Shown: positions 45,951 to 57,945 of the stretch, one piece after another
How the letters are laid out: the number at the start of each line of letters is the position of its first letter
How positions within the stretch are numbered: the first letter of the stretch is position 1
NCBI RefSeq assembly: GCF_042186555.1
Contig: NC_133328.1
Span: 61,498,074-61,562,073, forward strand
Reading direction: 5' to 3'
DNA: 64,000 nucleotides
Source of the DNA: Aquarana catesbeiana
Lineage: Eukaryota; Chordata; Amphibia; Anura; Ranidae
Position numbers and translations under genes: made by a program
The notes under the pieces: generated by a model
What the model was told of the DNA's origin: nothing
Databases searched by the model: none
Seen by the model: the letters and a program-made list of their open reading frames with translations, nothing else

Positions 45951-46520
45951 TAAAGTGGTTGTTAAGCCACTATATGCAATTTATTTATTTTATTTTTATT
46001 ATTTATTTATTTCAGGTACTTATATAGCGCCGTCAATTTACGCAGCGCTTTACATATACATTGTACATTCACATCAGTCCCTACCCTCAAGGAGCTTATA
46101 ATCTAAGGGAGGAAACCCACGCAGGCACAGAGAGAACATGCAAACTCCAGGCAGGTAGTGTTGTGTGGTTGGGATTCGAACCAGCGACCCTTCTTACTGC
46201 TAGGCGAAAGTGCTACCCACTGCACCACTGTGCCGCCCGTTTCTCTCTATTTAATAATCCTGTGTGCCCCTGTGTCTGTGTTTTATAAAAATAAGTCATT
46301 CTTTACCTGTTTTCAGAGCATCGCTCAGCGCTCACGTGACTCGCCTCTGCTCTTCCTGTCTGACAGCTGCAGCAGGCAGAAACCCCCACTGACGTCAGTT
46401 GGGAGGGGAGGAGGAGAGAGGCGGCGGGTCATGTGAGCGCCAAGCTGGGCTCTGAAAACAGATAAACCGTGGCTTATTTTTATAAGGCTCCAACACGGGC
46501 ACACAGGATTATTAAACAAA
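45951..46520. mobile_element. TTAAAG-type palindromic element hosting a SINE
   Basis: Starts TTAAAGTGGTTGTTAAGCC. After the SINE it continues with ATTTAATAATCCTGTGTGCC, which is inverted at 46495-46520 (CACACAGGATTATTAAAC). TTTTATAAAAATAAG (46282) pairs with TTATTTTTATAAGGC (46474). Confidence 0.65.
45981..46239 (-). mobile_element. tRNA-derived SINE, antisense copy
   Basis: Same family as 44202-44528, inverted: TATT-rich tail, GCGCTTTACATATACATTGT, AACATGCAAACTCC, then the complementary B box GGATTCGAACC near 46173 and head ACTGTGCCGCCC. Target duplication unclear. Confidence 0.85.
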
Positions 46521-47329
46521 GAGAATGGTATAAAACGTTTAATGTAACTTCAGCAGCAGGAGGGGAGGAGGCGGGCATTGACACCAGGAGCTGACAGGCA
46601 GGGAGGGAGGGGGTAAGGAGGACAGAGGAGAGACAGGAGAGCTGCAGATGATGGAGACATGTAAACTGACCATGGTGTCAGGGCTCAGCAGCCATGATGA
46701 ACCGATGTCAGTTTACAGAGGGGTGGGCATAGCCAGGCAGGGTCAGCTAGGTTGTTTAGCTGATAGAAGGGGCCAAATTACACAGCACTGTGCTGTATAA
46801 CGCGCTTTAAAGGAACAGGATCATTATTATTTTTTTTTTTAAGGTAACAAGTGCTTCAAGTAAATATTTTAATGCTAAATTAGCATTAAAAAAATTAAAA
46901 CCAATGGATGACTATTTCACTGTTTAAGCATGCAGAGAGACTTACAGTGGAGGACACCACAGGGGAGCAAGGGGGGGCAGGTGCCGTCAGCAGGCGGGGT
47001 TGAACGGGAGCTGATTCTCCTCTCAGTCTCTGCCCCCTGTCATTCTCTTAGCAGGGTCTAGCATACAGCGGGAGTCAGCAAAGCACTAGATAAGGTGGGG
47101 GTGGGGCAGGGCAGTAGCTGCCAAAGCTAACTTTTTCTATTAACAAGCTGGTGACTGGTTGCTAGGCAGTCCGACAGGGGGCGGAGACTGGGAGGAAAAT
47201 CAGCTCCTGTTCAACCCCACGTGGCGGCGGTGCCCCCTTCCCCTATGATGCAGCTCCACGCTCACCCTCAGCTTATTTCCACTCGCCTAATGCGAACAGG
47301 CTAGTGGATATTTTGAGGGCTGATCATTA
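46521..47329. other. GC-rich intron DNA
   Basis: GGGAGGAGGCGGGC-like and GCCCCCTGTC segments resemble interiors of frog TIR elements, but ends were not identified. 46985-47050 and 47160-47225 appear to be inverted partners (GAACGGGAGCTGATTCTCC and AATCAGCTCCTGTTCAACC). Confidence 0.45.
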
Positions 47330-47720
47330 AAGTATAACTAAAGGCAAAACTTTGTTTTAGTTTTGGATAGAGTGGCGAGGGATTAGAACACCTGTTAGAT
47401 TTTTATTGCTGTCCCATTAGGGAGATTCACCCTTTCTATGTAAACTGTTTACTATTATCACCAAGAGTGAGAGTGAAAGAATATCCCAAATTCTGGGTTG
47501 TCAGCAGTACAGGAAAAGAGGAAAAATGTCCTAATCGGAACACAAGTTCTGGTGGCATCAAGAGATTCCTCTGACTTTATTTTTTTGCAATGGGCAGGAA
47601 CTAAAGGGAAATCTTCCCAATGGGCCACAGGTGGCAAAAAGAAAAAATTGACAGGGAGTATAATCCTCCCTTACGCTATCCAACAAGAAAAAAAAGTTTT
47701 CCCTTTAGTTCTACTTTAAT
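47330..47720. mobile_element. TTAAAG-type TIR element
   Basis: Starts TTAAAGTATAACTAAAGGC and ends CCCTTTAGTTCTACTTTAA. Similar interiors occur at 5655 and 28430. Confidence 0.8.
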
Positions 47721-48842
47721 ATAGAAACCTGTATGTTTATAAAGAAAGTTTAATTATGACAAACAAGCTGCCAGTCCTCATGATAAATTACAAGACCCAA
47801 GAAAAATACCTGTATAGAGAGCAATTCAAACCCTGTTTTCAAAAGGTTTTGAGAAGAAACAAAATATTCTTTCATTCTTTGGATGAAAGCAATTAACTGT
47901 CTTTTATAATGGTGTGTTATGATAATGGTTAGGTCGCTCTGAAAATGGATTCCCATTATTAAAAAAAAGCTTCTATGTTATGCCAGCTAATTCATCATTC
48001 AGCTCTGTTGTATTTTAGGGGTTCTCCGGGTTGAACAAGAATTTGACCCCTTTAGGAAATTCCCATTTGTAATCACCAAACATGGTAACCTAGTCCTAGT
48101 GTTATTTATGCTGCTTTGTTGATTTAACAGACCATTCTCATAAAAAAAGAAAATACTTTGCACTGAAACTGTATATAGGTAATACATGTACTAATGACAA
48201 TAAGTCTGATCTCCATGAATAAAACAAAAAGTACCCTTACAGTGGGGCCCTTCCATTCAGCAAAGATAAATGCTTAAGTCTTGGGATAGAGGGATAAGCT
48301 GTAATACCTTATTCCTCGCTTTCCTTACTGACGGTACTCTTCTCTTTACAGTGCTTTTTTAGTTTCTTCTAAAGTAAAGGAGCTCTGGGTTTTTGAACCT
48401 AATTGCTTGACTGTACACACCCTATAATAAGTGCACTCTCCTTTTTCATTTAATATCTATGATGGAGAATGCCCCAAAGGTGCATGGGGTCACCTAAACT
48501 TCAAGGTGAACTAGAATAGAATCAGGAATTATGGTTGGGAGATCTCATTGTTAGAGTATTCTAGACATATATGAATCCAGAGACTGACTCAGCCTATCAG
48601 GTTCCACCTAAAATATCACTTAGGGGTGGACTGGTGCTAAAAGTTACTAAAAGTTTCACTGTTCCGCAAAAGTAGGTATCTCCAGATTTGTTCAGTATCA
48701 CTGTTGAGCAACCATACAAAAATCAAGGAGCTCACATTATGCAACTTTTGAATAGTTGAAAGCAGAACCCTGGGTATAAGGGCTTCCATTGTACTAAATA
48801 GGGTACTGGAACAGATATGTAGCCACCTGAATATGTTTGTTT
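47721..48842. other. Low-repeat intron DNA
   Basis: About 1.1 kb without recognised repeats or exon signals. Confidence 0.4.
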
Positions 48843-49305
48843 TAAGGGGAAGTACAGCCAACGCCTGTAGCTGTACTTCTCCTGCGGAACACAGGAGTGC
48901 AGTTCCTTCTGCACTCTGTGACCCGTTTTTAGCTGACAGCAGGCTAAAGCCTGCTGTCGGCTGATGTTACAGAGCCGGTCCAGCCTGGGGAAAGATAGCA
49001 ACCATATGGTTGGGATCCACCCAGGAGCCTGACGGGCACCTGGCTCAGAGAGCCCGAGCCAGCCACTCCTGCCCCCTCCACAGCCCAGCTCTCCAGTGAG
49101 CGCTGGGGGGGCAGAGCAGGCAGCGGTGACTAACAGTCACCAGCTCTCTGCTCATGGAGCACTCAGGACTGAGCAATCAGTGGTCTTTAATCGCTCAGTT
49201 CTCAGTTTTAGAGCCAGTGGGGGACAGATGCAGAATTGGATAAATGCTGCATCAACCTAGGTAAGTATGATTTTTTTTTTAAATACTTCTCTTTACTACC
49301 AATGC
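48843..49305. repeat. GC-rich dispersed element (AAGGGGAAGTACAGCC)
   Basis: Starts TTAAGGGGAAGTACAGCCAA and ends near AATACTTCTCTTTAC. Shares word order with 6220-6674 (CACTCTGTGACCC, CTCTCCAGTGAGCGC, AACCTAGGTAAGTATGA). Confidence 0.65.
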
Positions 49306-49780
49306 AGCTTTACCAGCTCTAATCTCACTTTAGTGTTTGGGTTTAACATACCACAAATATATAGTAGCACTCACGAAGTCCAACTATATTCAAATAATCA
49401 GGCTGCATAATCAGGCAGAAAATGCAGGTGGTGCACAGCAGAGTTGGATTTGTATGTATTTCATTTTTGGAGGTTTGTCGAAGGTTAAATATAGATTTGG
49501 GTATGTATAATAAAAATTAGAGCTGTCTCTGACAACTTCCCATTTATAGATTCCAGACAACATAATAGCCATTATATAAAAGTAAATTGTGTTCAGCACT
49601 GAATACTGATTAAAAGGATCTTGTATCATTAATATGTGAGAAAAGCAGCCTAGTTTTACTATATTCTTGCTTATATCCTACTTGCCATAAATTTACTTAA
49701 CAGTACCTGTGTTTTATTAGCCATTGTACTTTATATGGTTTAAAAAAAATAAGTTAATGGCATATTTTTTCCTTCTTTAG
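49306..49780. other. Intron e end
   Basis: No element recognised. Ends TTTTTTCCTTCTTTAG, a good acceptor. Confidence 0.5.
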
Positions 49781-50356
49781 GATAAGCAGCAACCTACAGA
49801 GGTCAGGAAACCTGAGCAGATAATGTCCCTTCCGCCATCAACCAAACAGCCTCCACCCGCACCTGTACGGAGATCATCCAATGCCCATGTGGCTGCCACA
49901 CCACCATTACCATTAAAAGCCAAGCCAGTAACCAGCAATATGCCACCACCACCACCACCAGCAGAAGCTTCCCAGTGGGGGGATGATTTCCTGCCTCCTC
50001 CTCCTCCTCCTGAAATACTGGATACTCCTCCTGATTTTTTACCTCCACCACCTCCATCTTTTAACTCTGGAAGCGATTACCCTGCTCCTCCACAAATCAC
50101 AAATGCAGGAAGTGCTGGAGGGCCACCACCTCCTCCCCCTCCCCCACCACCTGCCGCACTATCACCCAAATCAGCTCCACCACAGCTTCCTGTGAAAAAG
50201 CTGCCACCAAAACCTCCAATGAGAAGAGACAGTACAGGACAGAGGCCAACCCAACAAAACAGCTTGATGACAAATGGCGGTGGTGCAGGGGGGCAACCAG
50301 ATTTCATGTCCGACTTAATGAGTGCATTGCAGAAAAAGAGAGGCACCACAACCTAG
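49781..50356 (+). CDS. APBB1IP: APBB1IP last coding exon: proline-rich C-terminus
   Basis: Encodes 191 residues and TAG at 50354-50356. Starts DKQQPTEVRKPEQIMSLPPS. The middle has LPPPPPPE and LPPPPPSF, which fit Ena/VASP EVH1-binding (F/L)PPPP motifs, and a run of ten prolines suited to profilin binding. VRRSS and MRRDS are basic Ser sites. The end, PDFMSDLMSALQKKRG, matches the conserved RIAM C-terminus and identifies the gene as APBB1IP rather than RAPH1, whose tail is much longer. The frame is fully open. The proline-rich part resembles human RIAM only loosely in spacing, as expected for disordered sequence. Confidence 0.93.
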   Translation, partial: DKQQPTEVRKPEQIMSLPPSTKQPPPAPVRRSSNAHVAATPPLPLKAKPVTSNMPPPPPPAEASQWGDDFLPPPPPPEILDTPPDFLPPPPPSFNSGSDYPAPPQITNAGSAGGPPPPPPPPPPAALSPKSAPPQLPVKKLPPKPPMRRDSTGQRPTQQNSLMTNGGGAGGQPDFMSDLMSALQKKRGTTT

Positions 50357-51850
50357 ACTCAACTTCACACTTCCTACAGAAATGATCAGCATTTAAAAGG
50401 ATTTTATTAAAATATTTTATCATATTTACAAAATCTTTTGGAACAAAGAGGACATTTTCTGGCTGAAAGACATTTAAAGGGAAATTCTTAGTCTTATTTA
50501 GAAACATAGAAGGGTGGTGGCAGAAAAAAAACAAGCGGTCTGTCTTTTTAGATATACATAAGAAAGCAATCATCCTAAAGGGCCGTACATCTGGCGGTAT
50601 CGGCCAGTTGAAAAAAAAAAGTCTGAAATTCCACCCATGTGTACGGCAGCCGGTCCAACAGAAGCCAGCCGAATGTCCAGCTTCTGTCAAAGGGGCATGA
50701 CTGAAAAAGGTCTGCTGATTGACATCCAATCGGCACTCTCATCCAATGGCTGACCATTGTGTTCTGGCGGGGGGGCCATCCCCCTGTCAAAACACAATAG
50801 TTCAGTGGGGAAGATCGCTTTACTAACGTCAGATCCCCGACCTCTTCAGCCCGCTGGGTTGAATGAAAAATAACTGCTAGTGTGTACTAGGCTTGAGACT
50901 AGGTTCACACTTGTGCGGGTTAGATACCCTTGCAAAATTGAGCACATTCCCAACCCACAGGCAAAACGCACTGCTCTTTAGCAGACATATGTGGGGTGCC
51001 ATTCATTCTTAATGACACTGCCACACATCAGCCAGGGGCCCGCGTTTTTGCATGCATGAAACCACATGGTGCCATAACACAATGTGATTCCATGCAGCAC
51101 AATTTAAAAAAAAAAGAAGGCTCAGGACTTCTTTACCTGCAAAATGAATGAGCTGCCCTACTTGTAGGTCGCACTGATGTGACTGGAACCTAATGTATAT
51201 AAGCTTACCCATTTTTGTTATTGTTTTACACACCATGTTTCTATGTACAGTATAGTTCGTAATTATACCTTTACATGGTGGCAGCTATATTTTCTCATTA
51301 CATATACAGGTCCTAGGTGGGTGCACAGTGATTGTGACTTTCTGTTCTCATTCAGTTCAAGTCTTGTAGTCAGGAGAATTATTTTAAAAAATGCATTCTC
51401 TATAACTTCATGTGACAGTTGTAGATCAAGGATGTTTGGTTTTGGGGTTAAATATAGATATTCATTAGAGGTAAAAATCTACAAATCTGTACAGCAATAG
51501 AAACACAGTAAAGCAAGATGTTAAATTATAAAGTCACATTAAAAAGTACTTTTTAGGGTAAAAATTACAATAATAACTTAAAATGTGTGCGCAATGAAAA
51601 GGCTTATACTTTCTCTTAAAATGATAAATTACGTCAAGACCCTTCTACATCTTGAAAACTTTAATTAAAGAAAACCCATCAACATTCACAATTTACTATG
51701 TAACATTAAATCAAGTACTATCTGTAAAAAAAACTATGTTTAAATATGAATAATCATTATAGAAAGACAAATGCTTTTACATAACCATAATTGATATACA
51801 ATGTTGCAATCAATGAATACAAAGTAATAAATGTTTCTCGGTGAATCAAT
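50357..51850 (+). other. APBB1IP: Probable APBB1IP 3'UTR, with MITE insertions
   Basis: AT-rich sequence after the stop. ATTAAA at 50406-50411 and AATAAA at 51826-51831 are candidate polyadenylation signals. 50579-50893 (GGGCCGTACATCTGGCGG to CTAGTGTGTACTAGGC) and 50886-51195 (ACTAGGTTCACACTTGTGCG to CACTGATGTGACTGGAACC) look like TIR elements. The true 3' end is unknown. Confidence 0.4.
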
Positions 51851-51869
51851 GAGTTCTGTCTTCTTTCTT

Positions 51870-52195
51870 TTGTAATCACATGTAAAAAATGGAGCCGCTG
51901 TAACCATCTGAACTTAGTACAGCAATCTCCCCCACTGAGCTGTTGTGTCCTTACAGGGAGACGCCCCCCCGCTGACTTGCTTGGCTGACATTCCTTCTGG
52001 CTTCCAGAGCCTGCTTGCTGTTCTACTACGCTCATCTCTGGCTCCCTGACGTTTTGGCCTGTCTGACTATCCGTTCCGGTTCCTGAACTCTCGCTACATT
52101 TTGACTATGTTTACTCTGTTTACCTTTTTATTATTATTATTAAACAAGTGTGATTTAACTGTACTTCTGTCTCAGTCTGATTCATGGTTTCTGAC
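51870..52195 (+). repeat. Possible solo LTR-like repeat
   Basis: C/T-rich CTCTGGCTCCCTGACGTTTT, then TTATTATTATTATTAAACAAG and TCTGTCTCAGTCTGATTC, the order of an R/U5-like region. No paired copy or boundaries seen. Low confidence. Confidence 0.3.
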
Positions 52196-52738
52196 AAATA
52201 CTTGATAGAAGAAGTCTATAATACCGCTAATCAGTATTAACCAATTTAATTTGTATATATAGATCTTCAGAGGTACATCAGAAAATTAGATATTAAAAAT
52301 ATTTTATTAACAATCGGGACATGTATGAACCTTCTAATGTTTTTAAAGTAGTGGGAAATAGTCAGTTTTTGATACCCAACTTAGCAGCACCATTGAAGTC
52401 TTTTTTTATTAGGATTTTAAAAGACATATAGGTAATGCATGGTAGTGCATAATAAAGACATGGTAATGCATAGTAATGGCAAGAAAAGAACAGTAAGATC
52501 ACAGCAATTATACAGAAACAGTTGTGAGTAGTTCAATTGCAGGTTTTCAACAAAATAATAGTCTACTCAGCTTAGGAACATAAACACATAAACATGTAGA
52601 CAAATCAGTGAACCAAAAACAAGAGCACAAATACATACACCAGGGGGGTAATGTTATAGCAAAATATATCAGCCTGAGGGGGAAGGGGGAGAAGGGGAGA
52701 TAAAACAACATGGTGAATAGTGACCGCACCAGGCTCAG

Positions 52739-55700
52739 TCAAGACTCGGGAGGGGAGCCAAACTCAGATCTGTCCCATATGTCCCAAATCTTGTTGAACC
52801 GGATCCCAACATCCTCCACCAAAGCCTTCATATGTTCCATTCTACGAATTTCAGAGATTACTTTCAATAGCTGGTCTTGTGAGGGGGGAGTGGAGGATAG
52901 CCAGTGTATTGGGATGGCGGCTAACAAGATATATGAAGCTAGCTTATTTGAAGATTTCCCAATCCCAGGAAACGGGAGGCCAAGGAGATAATGTAGCGGA
53001 TCCAATGGAAGGGAAAATTCCTCTGGTGTTCTATACCAAAATAGTAAAACTTTAAAGGCCGTCTCTCTTTGTGCCACGCATCTAGATACTTTGGATGTTG
53101 AGGACAATATCTTGTCCCAACAAGAGAGGGTAATTGGCTGTTGTACAATGTGGGACCATTTCCGCATATAAGTGTGGAGATCTCCAGTGAGTGGAGAAGC
53201 CTCATGGAGGAGTTGATATATAACAGAAATTAGATATAGTTGATGTGGGCCTTGGGAGCAAATAAGTTCAAAAGCGATTGGCTTAGGCAAAGTAAGGGAT
53301 GGGGAGAGAGTCGCTAAATAATGTTTAAAATGAAGGTATGAATAAAACATATTTTTGGGGCTGTAATATTTGGACTGGAGATCACTGAAGGTTCAAAATT
53401 TACAGGTACCAGGGTAGACAAATTGGCACAACTGAAATAAAACAACTTGGACCCAGGGAATCATACGAGTGTGAGATAACCCATCAGGGAGTAAGGGGTT
53501 AAAAAGCACATTAGATAGAGGGAAGGGGGGCATGGCAAGGAGAGAGAGAACTTGGAGGCACAGGCACGCCAAATCTTCAAAGTAAATGACATTGGGCCCA
53601 GACATAACATCTGCAAAGTGGGATCTAGACATAGGGAAATGGACCAAATGAGAGAGCAGGGATGGGCTGAGAAAAGAGATCCCATCTCAATCTCTGGCCA
53701 GCTACTTGGTGCTGATAAACTAGACCAGGAAGCAACCGAACAGAGGTGAGATGCAAGGTAATATTTATTAATATTTGGAGCTCCCAGACCTCTGCGATTT
53801 CTGGGGGAGAAGACCACCGAGCTGGCTATCCTTGTTACCCCAAATGAATTTAAGGAACCAGCGTTTAAGCAACTTCAGTTGAGGCATGGGAATAGGCACT
53901 GGTAGGGTTTCAAAAAAAGTATAACAGTTTGGGCATAATTAACATTTTCAACACATTTATCCTACCCAGCCAAGAGAGTGGGAGTGGAATCCAACGCTTC
54001 AACATATCATTAATATCCATAAACAAAGGAGTATAATTCGCTGAATATGATGAGTAAGTGGGGGTAATCTGTGTACCTAGATATTTGAGAGTGTGAGGTT
54101 TGTGGTTTAGTAAGCGTGAGTAGTATATTGTCAGCAAATCGAGACAACTTGTATTCCCTATGCCTCACGGGGACTCCTCGAATGTCTGGGTGAGCATGGA
54201 TTGCCTCTGCTAGGGGTTCTAGGCATAAGATTAAAAGTAGTAGCGAGAGAGGGCATCCCTGTCTGGTATTGTTTGACATCAGAAATGTCTGTGACATAAA
54301 AGAGGACATCTGGACTTGAGACAAGGGGGTTGAGTACAGGGTTTTTAAGGCAGAAATAAAAGGGTCCTGAAACCCGAATCTGGATAATGTGGCAAACATG
54401 TATGGCCAACTCAATCTATCAAACACTTTTTGGGCATCTAGACTCAATACTAATTTAGGTCGGCGGACTCTATTTAACATGTCTATGAGGGCAGAGATAC
54501 GTCTAGTGTTGTCCCCTGCATGTCTGGTGGGGAAAAAGCCCACTTGGACTTTATCGATTAATTTAGATAATAGTTGGGATAAAAGATTGGCCAAAATCTT
54601 TGTGAAGATTTTTTTGTCTGAATTTAAAAGCGCAATTGGCCTGTACTTGTCAGGTAGAGTTACTTTCCTGGTTTTGGTATGACAGTGATAAAAGAGTGCA
54701 TAAAAGACGGGTGGGGGATCTCGCCTTGTAGGAGGGAATTATAGAGGGATAAAAGGTGGGGCGTCAGGATTGGAAGAAAGGCTTTATAATAAGAATAAGG
54801 AAGCCCATCTTGGCCCGGGGATTTGTGTGAGGGTAAGTGCTTAATCGTGGCAGCTAGCTCTTCTACAGCTATAGAGGCATTTAGCTTTTGTAAGTCCATC
54901 TTGGTTAGTTTTGGTAGCTTTATATCTGCTAAAAAAGCATCAAACGTCTCATGATTAAATGGGGGATGGTGGGGTGGGTTTAAGCAGTTGTAAAGTTTGT
55001 CATAGAATTTACTGAAAACCCGTGCCATAGTCTGTGGGCAGTGAGTAGGTGTACCATCTGGTTGTCTAAGGTGGTCAGGGAAGGAATGAAAGGGCCGGGG
55101 CTTAAGCCTGGATACTAGCATGGGCTTGTTGGAATACTCATAGAATTTTTGTTTTGCCCAAAAGAGGGATTTAGCTATGCCCGACATCGCCAAAGATTTG
55201 ATCTGGTTGCGTAGAGAAGTTACCATTCGCAGACAAGCCACCGTGGGGGAGAGCACAAGGTGACGTTCGGCACTGTGTAGTTTGTCTAACAAAGTTAGCT
55301 TTCGAGAGGCTGTGTCATTTTTATACGAGAGATTTCAGAAATACACTGCCCCCGAAAAAAAGCCTTGTGGGCCTCCCACAAGGTGGACGTACTGATCACA
55401 GAACCCACATTAGGCTGGAAGAACTCTTTGGTCTCTAGATAAACAACTCGTTGAGTCGCCAGTGACATTTTTTGGGGAATGCAGTTGAAAAAGAGGTCCA
55501 AGGTCAGAGGAGCATGATCAGACCAAGTCATAGTACCCAGGTCAGAGGATACTACACTGGATAGAAGGGGAGCTGACACAAAAAATAGTTAAGCCTAGAG
55601 AACATCTTGTGGGGAGGGGAGTAAAATGAGAACTGTTTACTGGTAGAGTGTTTTTATCCTCCATATGTCAAACAGGTGTTGGGCACATACCAGTTTACGA

Positions 55701-56185
55701 AAGGAGGAAACTAAGGATTGCATTGACATCGGCAGTTTGGTTTGGAACAGAGATCTTTTATCTCATGGGGGGAGAAGGCAACATTAAAGTCTCCCCCTAC
55801 TACCATAAAAGATTGGGAAAATTGCTGTAGCACTTCATTGAGAAATTTTTTGTGATTAGGTGCATAGATATTCATGAGCGAAAAAGAACTAGACATGTAA
55901 TCACAATTCAAAATTATATACCGACTATGATGATCTAAGTGGGATGCCAGAGAGGGCAGGAGCATCTGATCAATATTGCGACCCCTGCCTGGCCAGATGA
56001 GTAGGACGCCAAATACGAAACAGAAAATTTATAGAACCAAATTTAAAAGAGCCCCCAGAACAGAAGTGGGTCTCCTGAATCAGGATCACATCCGCCCTAG
56101 AGGCCCTGAACTCCTTTAGAGCCAACCATTGTTTTATGATAGAGTTCAAACCCTTAACAATATAGGATAACATTTTTAAAGCCAT
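52739..56185 (-). pseudogene. L1-clade ORF2: endonuclease and reverse transcriptase, decayed
   Basis: In order: APE endonuclease (YIVKGLNSIIKQWLALKEF, ILIQETHF, then VVGGDFNVAFSP); linker; RT with HKSPGQDGLPYSYYKAF, FITVIPKPGK, VQVGFFPTRHAGDNTRR, LSLDAQKVFDRLSW, NNTRQGCPLSLLLLILCLEP and LSRFADNILLTL. The FADD catalytic box reads FADN, losing one Asp. The C-terminal part (53350-52739) ends IPIHWLSSTPPSQDQLLKVI. The Cys/His segment usual before that is absent, suggesting a small deletion near 53010. At least six frame breaks. Confidence 0.85.
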
Positions 56186-56952
56186 GACCGTTCTATGTCA
56201 TTACGCATGTAAAGGCTTAATATAAAGGGGGATACCCTGGTGGTGTATGTAGAGAATGGGGAGCATAAGTCCAGTTGTAGTATAGCGCAACATGTAAAAA
56301 AAATGAGAAAAAAAGAAAAAACAAAATTAGTTCAAAATAGTTTCATGGAGCAGTTTGTAGCGACGTAACAAAAAGGTCAAACTGGCCTAAAAAGACAAAC
56401 TACGAACATCATTCATAGGCCTGAGAGGCAGTGGCTCTCAGGAGCCTATGGCCGCAGCCATGTGGCATGTGGGGGAGCATAACAGCTTCCAGAGGTGGTG
56501 GGGCAGGGTACTCCGCCATAATTCTCCAGTGAGAATGAAAGCATTCAAATGTCACCTTAAACCTCTATAGTGCAACGTATAACAAAACATTTCACCTCAA
56601 ATGGAGGAGGGTTAAGAAATGGACCCCTTAACAAGAGAGGAGGTGAGATGTAAGCATACCCATGAGAAGGACAACGTGGATCCATGACCCAAAGGGAAAA
56701 ATCCTGAAGAACGATCTGATGACAATCAAGTTAGTTGCCTGGGGAAACGGGATCATTGAGGGGTGGAGAAAAACTTTGTTCCCTTTCCTTTTGCAGGGGT
56801 CCAGAGCCTGGAAGTAGCTGAAGGGGCCCATTGAGTCAAAAGTGGTGGCAGCAGATCCTCCGCTGGGAGTGGGGGGAGGCCCAGGTTTTTTAGAAAGGCA
56901 TCTCCTTCTTGCAGGTCGCAGAGAATGTGTTGGACTCCACTTTTCATGACGC

Positions 56953-57803
56953 TCAGGCGAAATGGAATCCCCAGTAATAGGGAATCTTGTGGGATTGAAG
57001 ATAGGAAGTGATGGGCCTCAGGGAGCGCCTTTTTGCCAGGGTGATTGGAGACAGGTCACTGTATATCTGGATTTTGTCACCCTTGTAATCCATATGGGAG
57101 TGGTTACGGGTAGCCAGACTGAGGGCCTCTTTACTATCTTGGTAGTGGAACCTTACCACTATATCCCATGGCCTGGCGCCAGGAGAGGGTTTGGGAGCCA
57201 GGGACCTGTGGGCCCTGTCAAGACGCCAGTCAATGTCAGCAATGTCAGGGACGAGGTTGTTAAACAGTCCCAAAAGATAGGAACGGATTTTGTTGTCACT
57301 CACATTTTCCGAGAACCCACAGATTTGCAGGTTTTGCCGTCTTTCTCTGTTTTCCAGGTCTTCCTGCTGAAGTTGTAGTTGGAATACAAAATGTTTAAGA
57401 GAGGCATTCTCCTCATCCAGGGCCTGAACATAGTGAATTATTTTGTCAAACTTAGTCTCGAATGTGTCTGTGCGCTCTCCAAGTTGATCTATCTCCCCTC
57501 TCAATTCCTGGGAAAGATTTCCCACCTCCTGGGCTATATTCCGGTAAACTGTTGTACTAAATCTTGGAGCTTCACATCCAGCAGCTGAGGTGTTAATACT
57601 GCCTGGGAGGGTGAGGGATGATGTGAGGAGAGGGCTGGCTGCGATGTCTCTTCTGACATGAGAGTGCTGATGTGTTCTTCCGGATCTCCCTGTGAAATTG
57701 AGACCAGGGATTGAGGCCTGGTCAGAAAGCGTTCCATAGTGGGGGAAGGCTGCGGAGCTGGCTGAGACCACGGATAAGGCTTCTGCTGTCCGATCTTCAC
57801 CAT
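56953..57803 (-). pseudogene. L1-clade ORF1 (coiled coil + RRM, Transposase_22 type)
   Basis: Starts MVKIGQQKPYPWSQPAPQPS. A frameshift near 57550 moves the frame to the long segment TTVYRNIAQEVGNLSQEL. A coiled-coil segment (QLGERTDTFETKFDKI to LQQEDLENRERRQNLQICGF) leads to the RRM-like core (PWDIVVRFHYQDSKEALS) and C-terminal YSDLSPITLAKRRSLRPI. This is the vertebrate L1 ORF1p architecture and differs from the zinc-knuckle ORF1 of Tx1. Confidence 0.85.
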
Positions 57804-57945
57804 GAGGTGTGCGGAGGCTTCAGGGGACGTAGTTGCTTACCCCTGGTGTGTTTGGAGCCTTATGTAGCAGTACAGGGGTTGGGGAGAGCAAAGTGGGACC
57901 AGAGCTCTCTCACTCCACGTCTGCCATCATGAAGAGCCACGCATG

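Larger units (their letters stand above)
52395..57945 (-). mobile_element. L1-clade LINE, nearly full length, antisense
   Basis: A 5.5-kb LINE on the - strand with ORF1 (57803-56953) and ORF2 (about 56185-52739). The 3' end lies at about 52395 next to a poly-T run on the + strand. Scattered stops and frameshifts show it cannot move. It lies just downstream of the host gene. Confidence 0.85.

Noticed and set aside
50077..50349. Antisense frame (Gly-rich) across the last exon
   Set aside because: Shadow of the proline-rich coding sequence.
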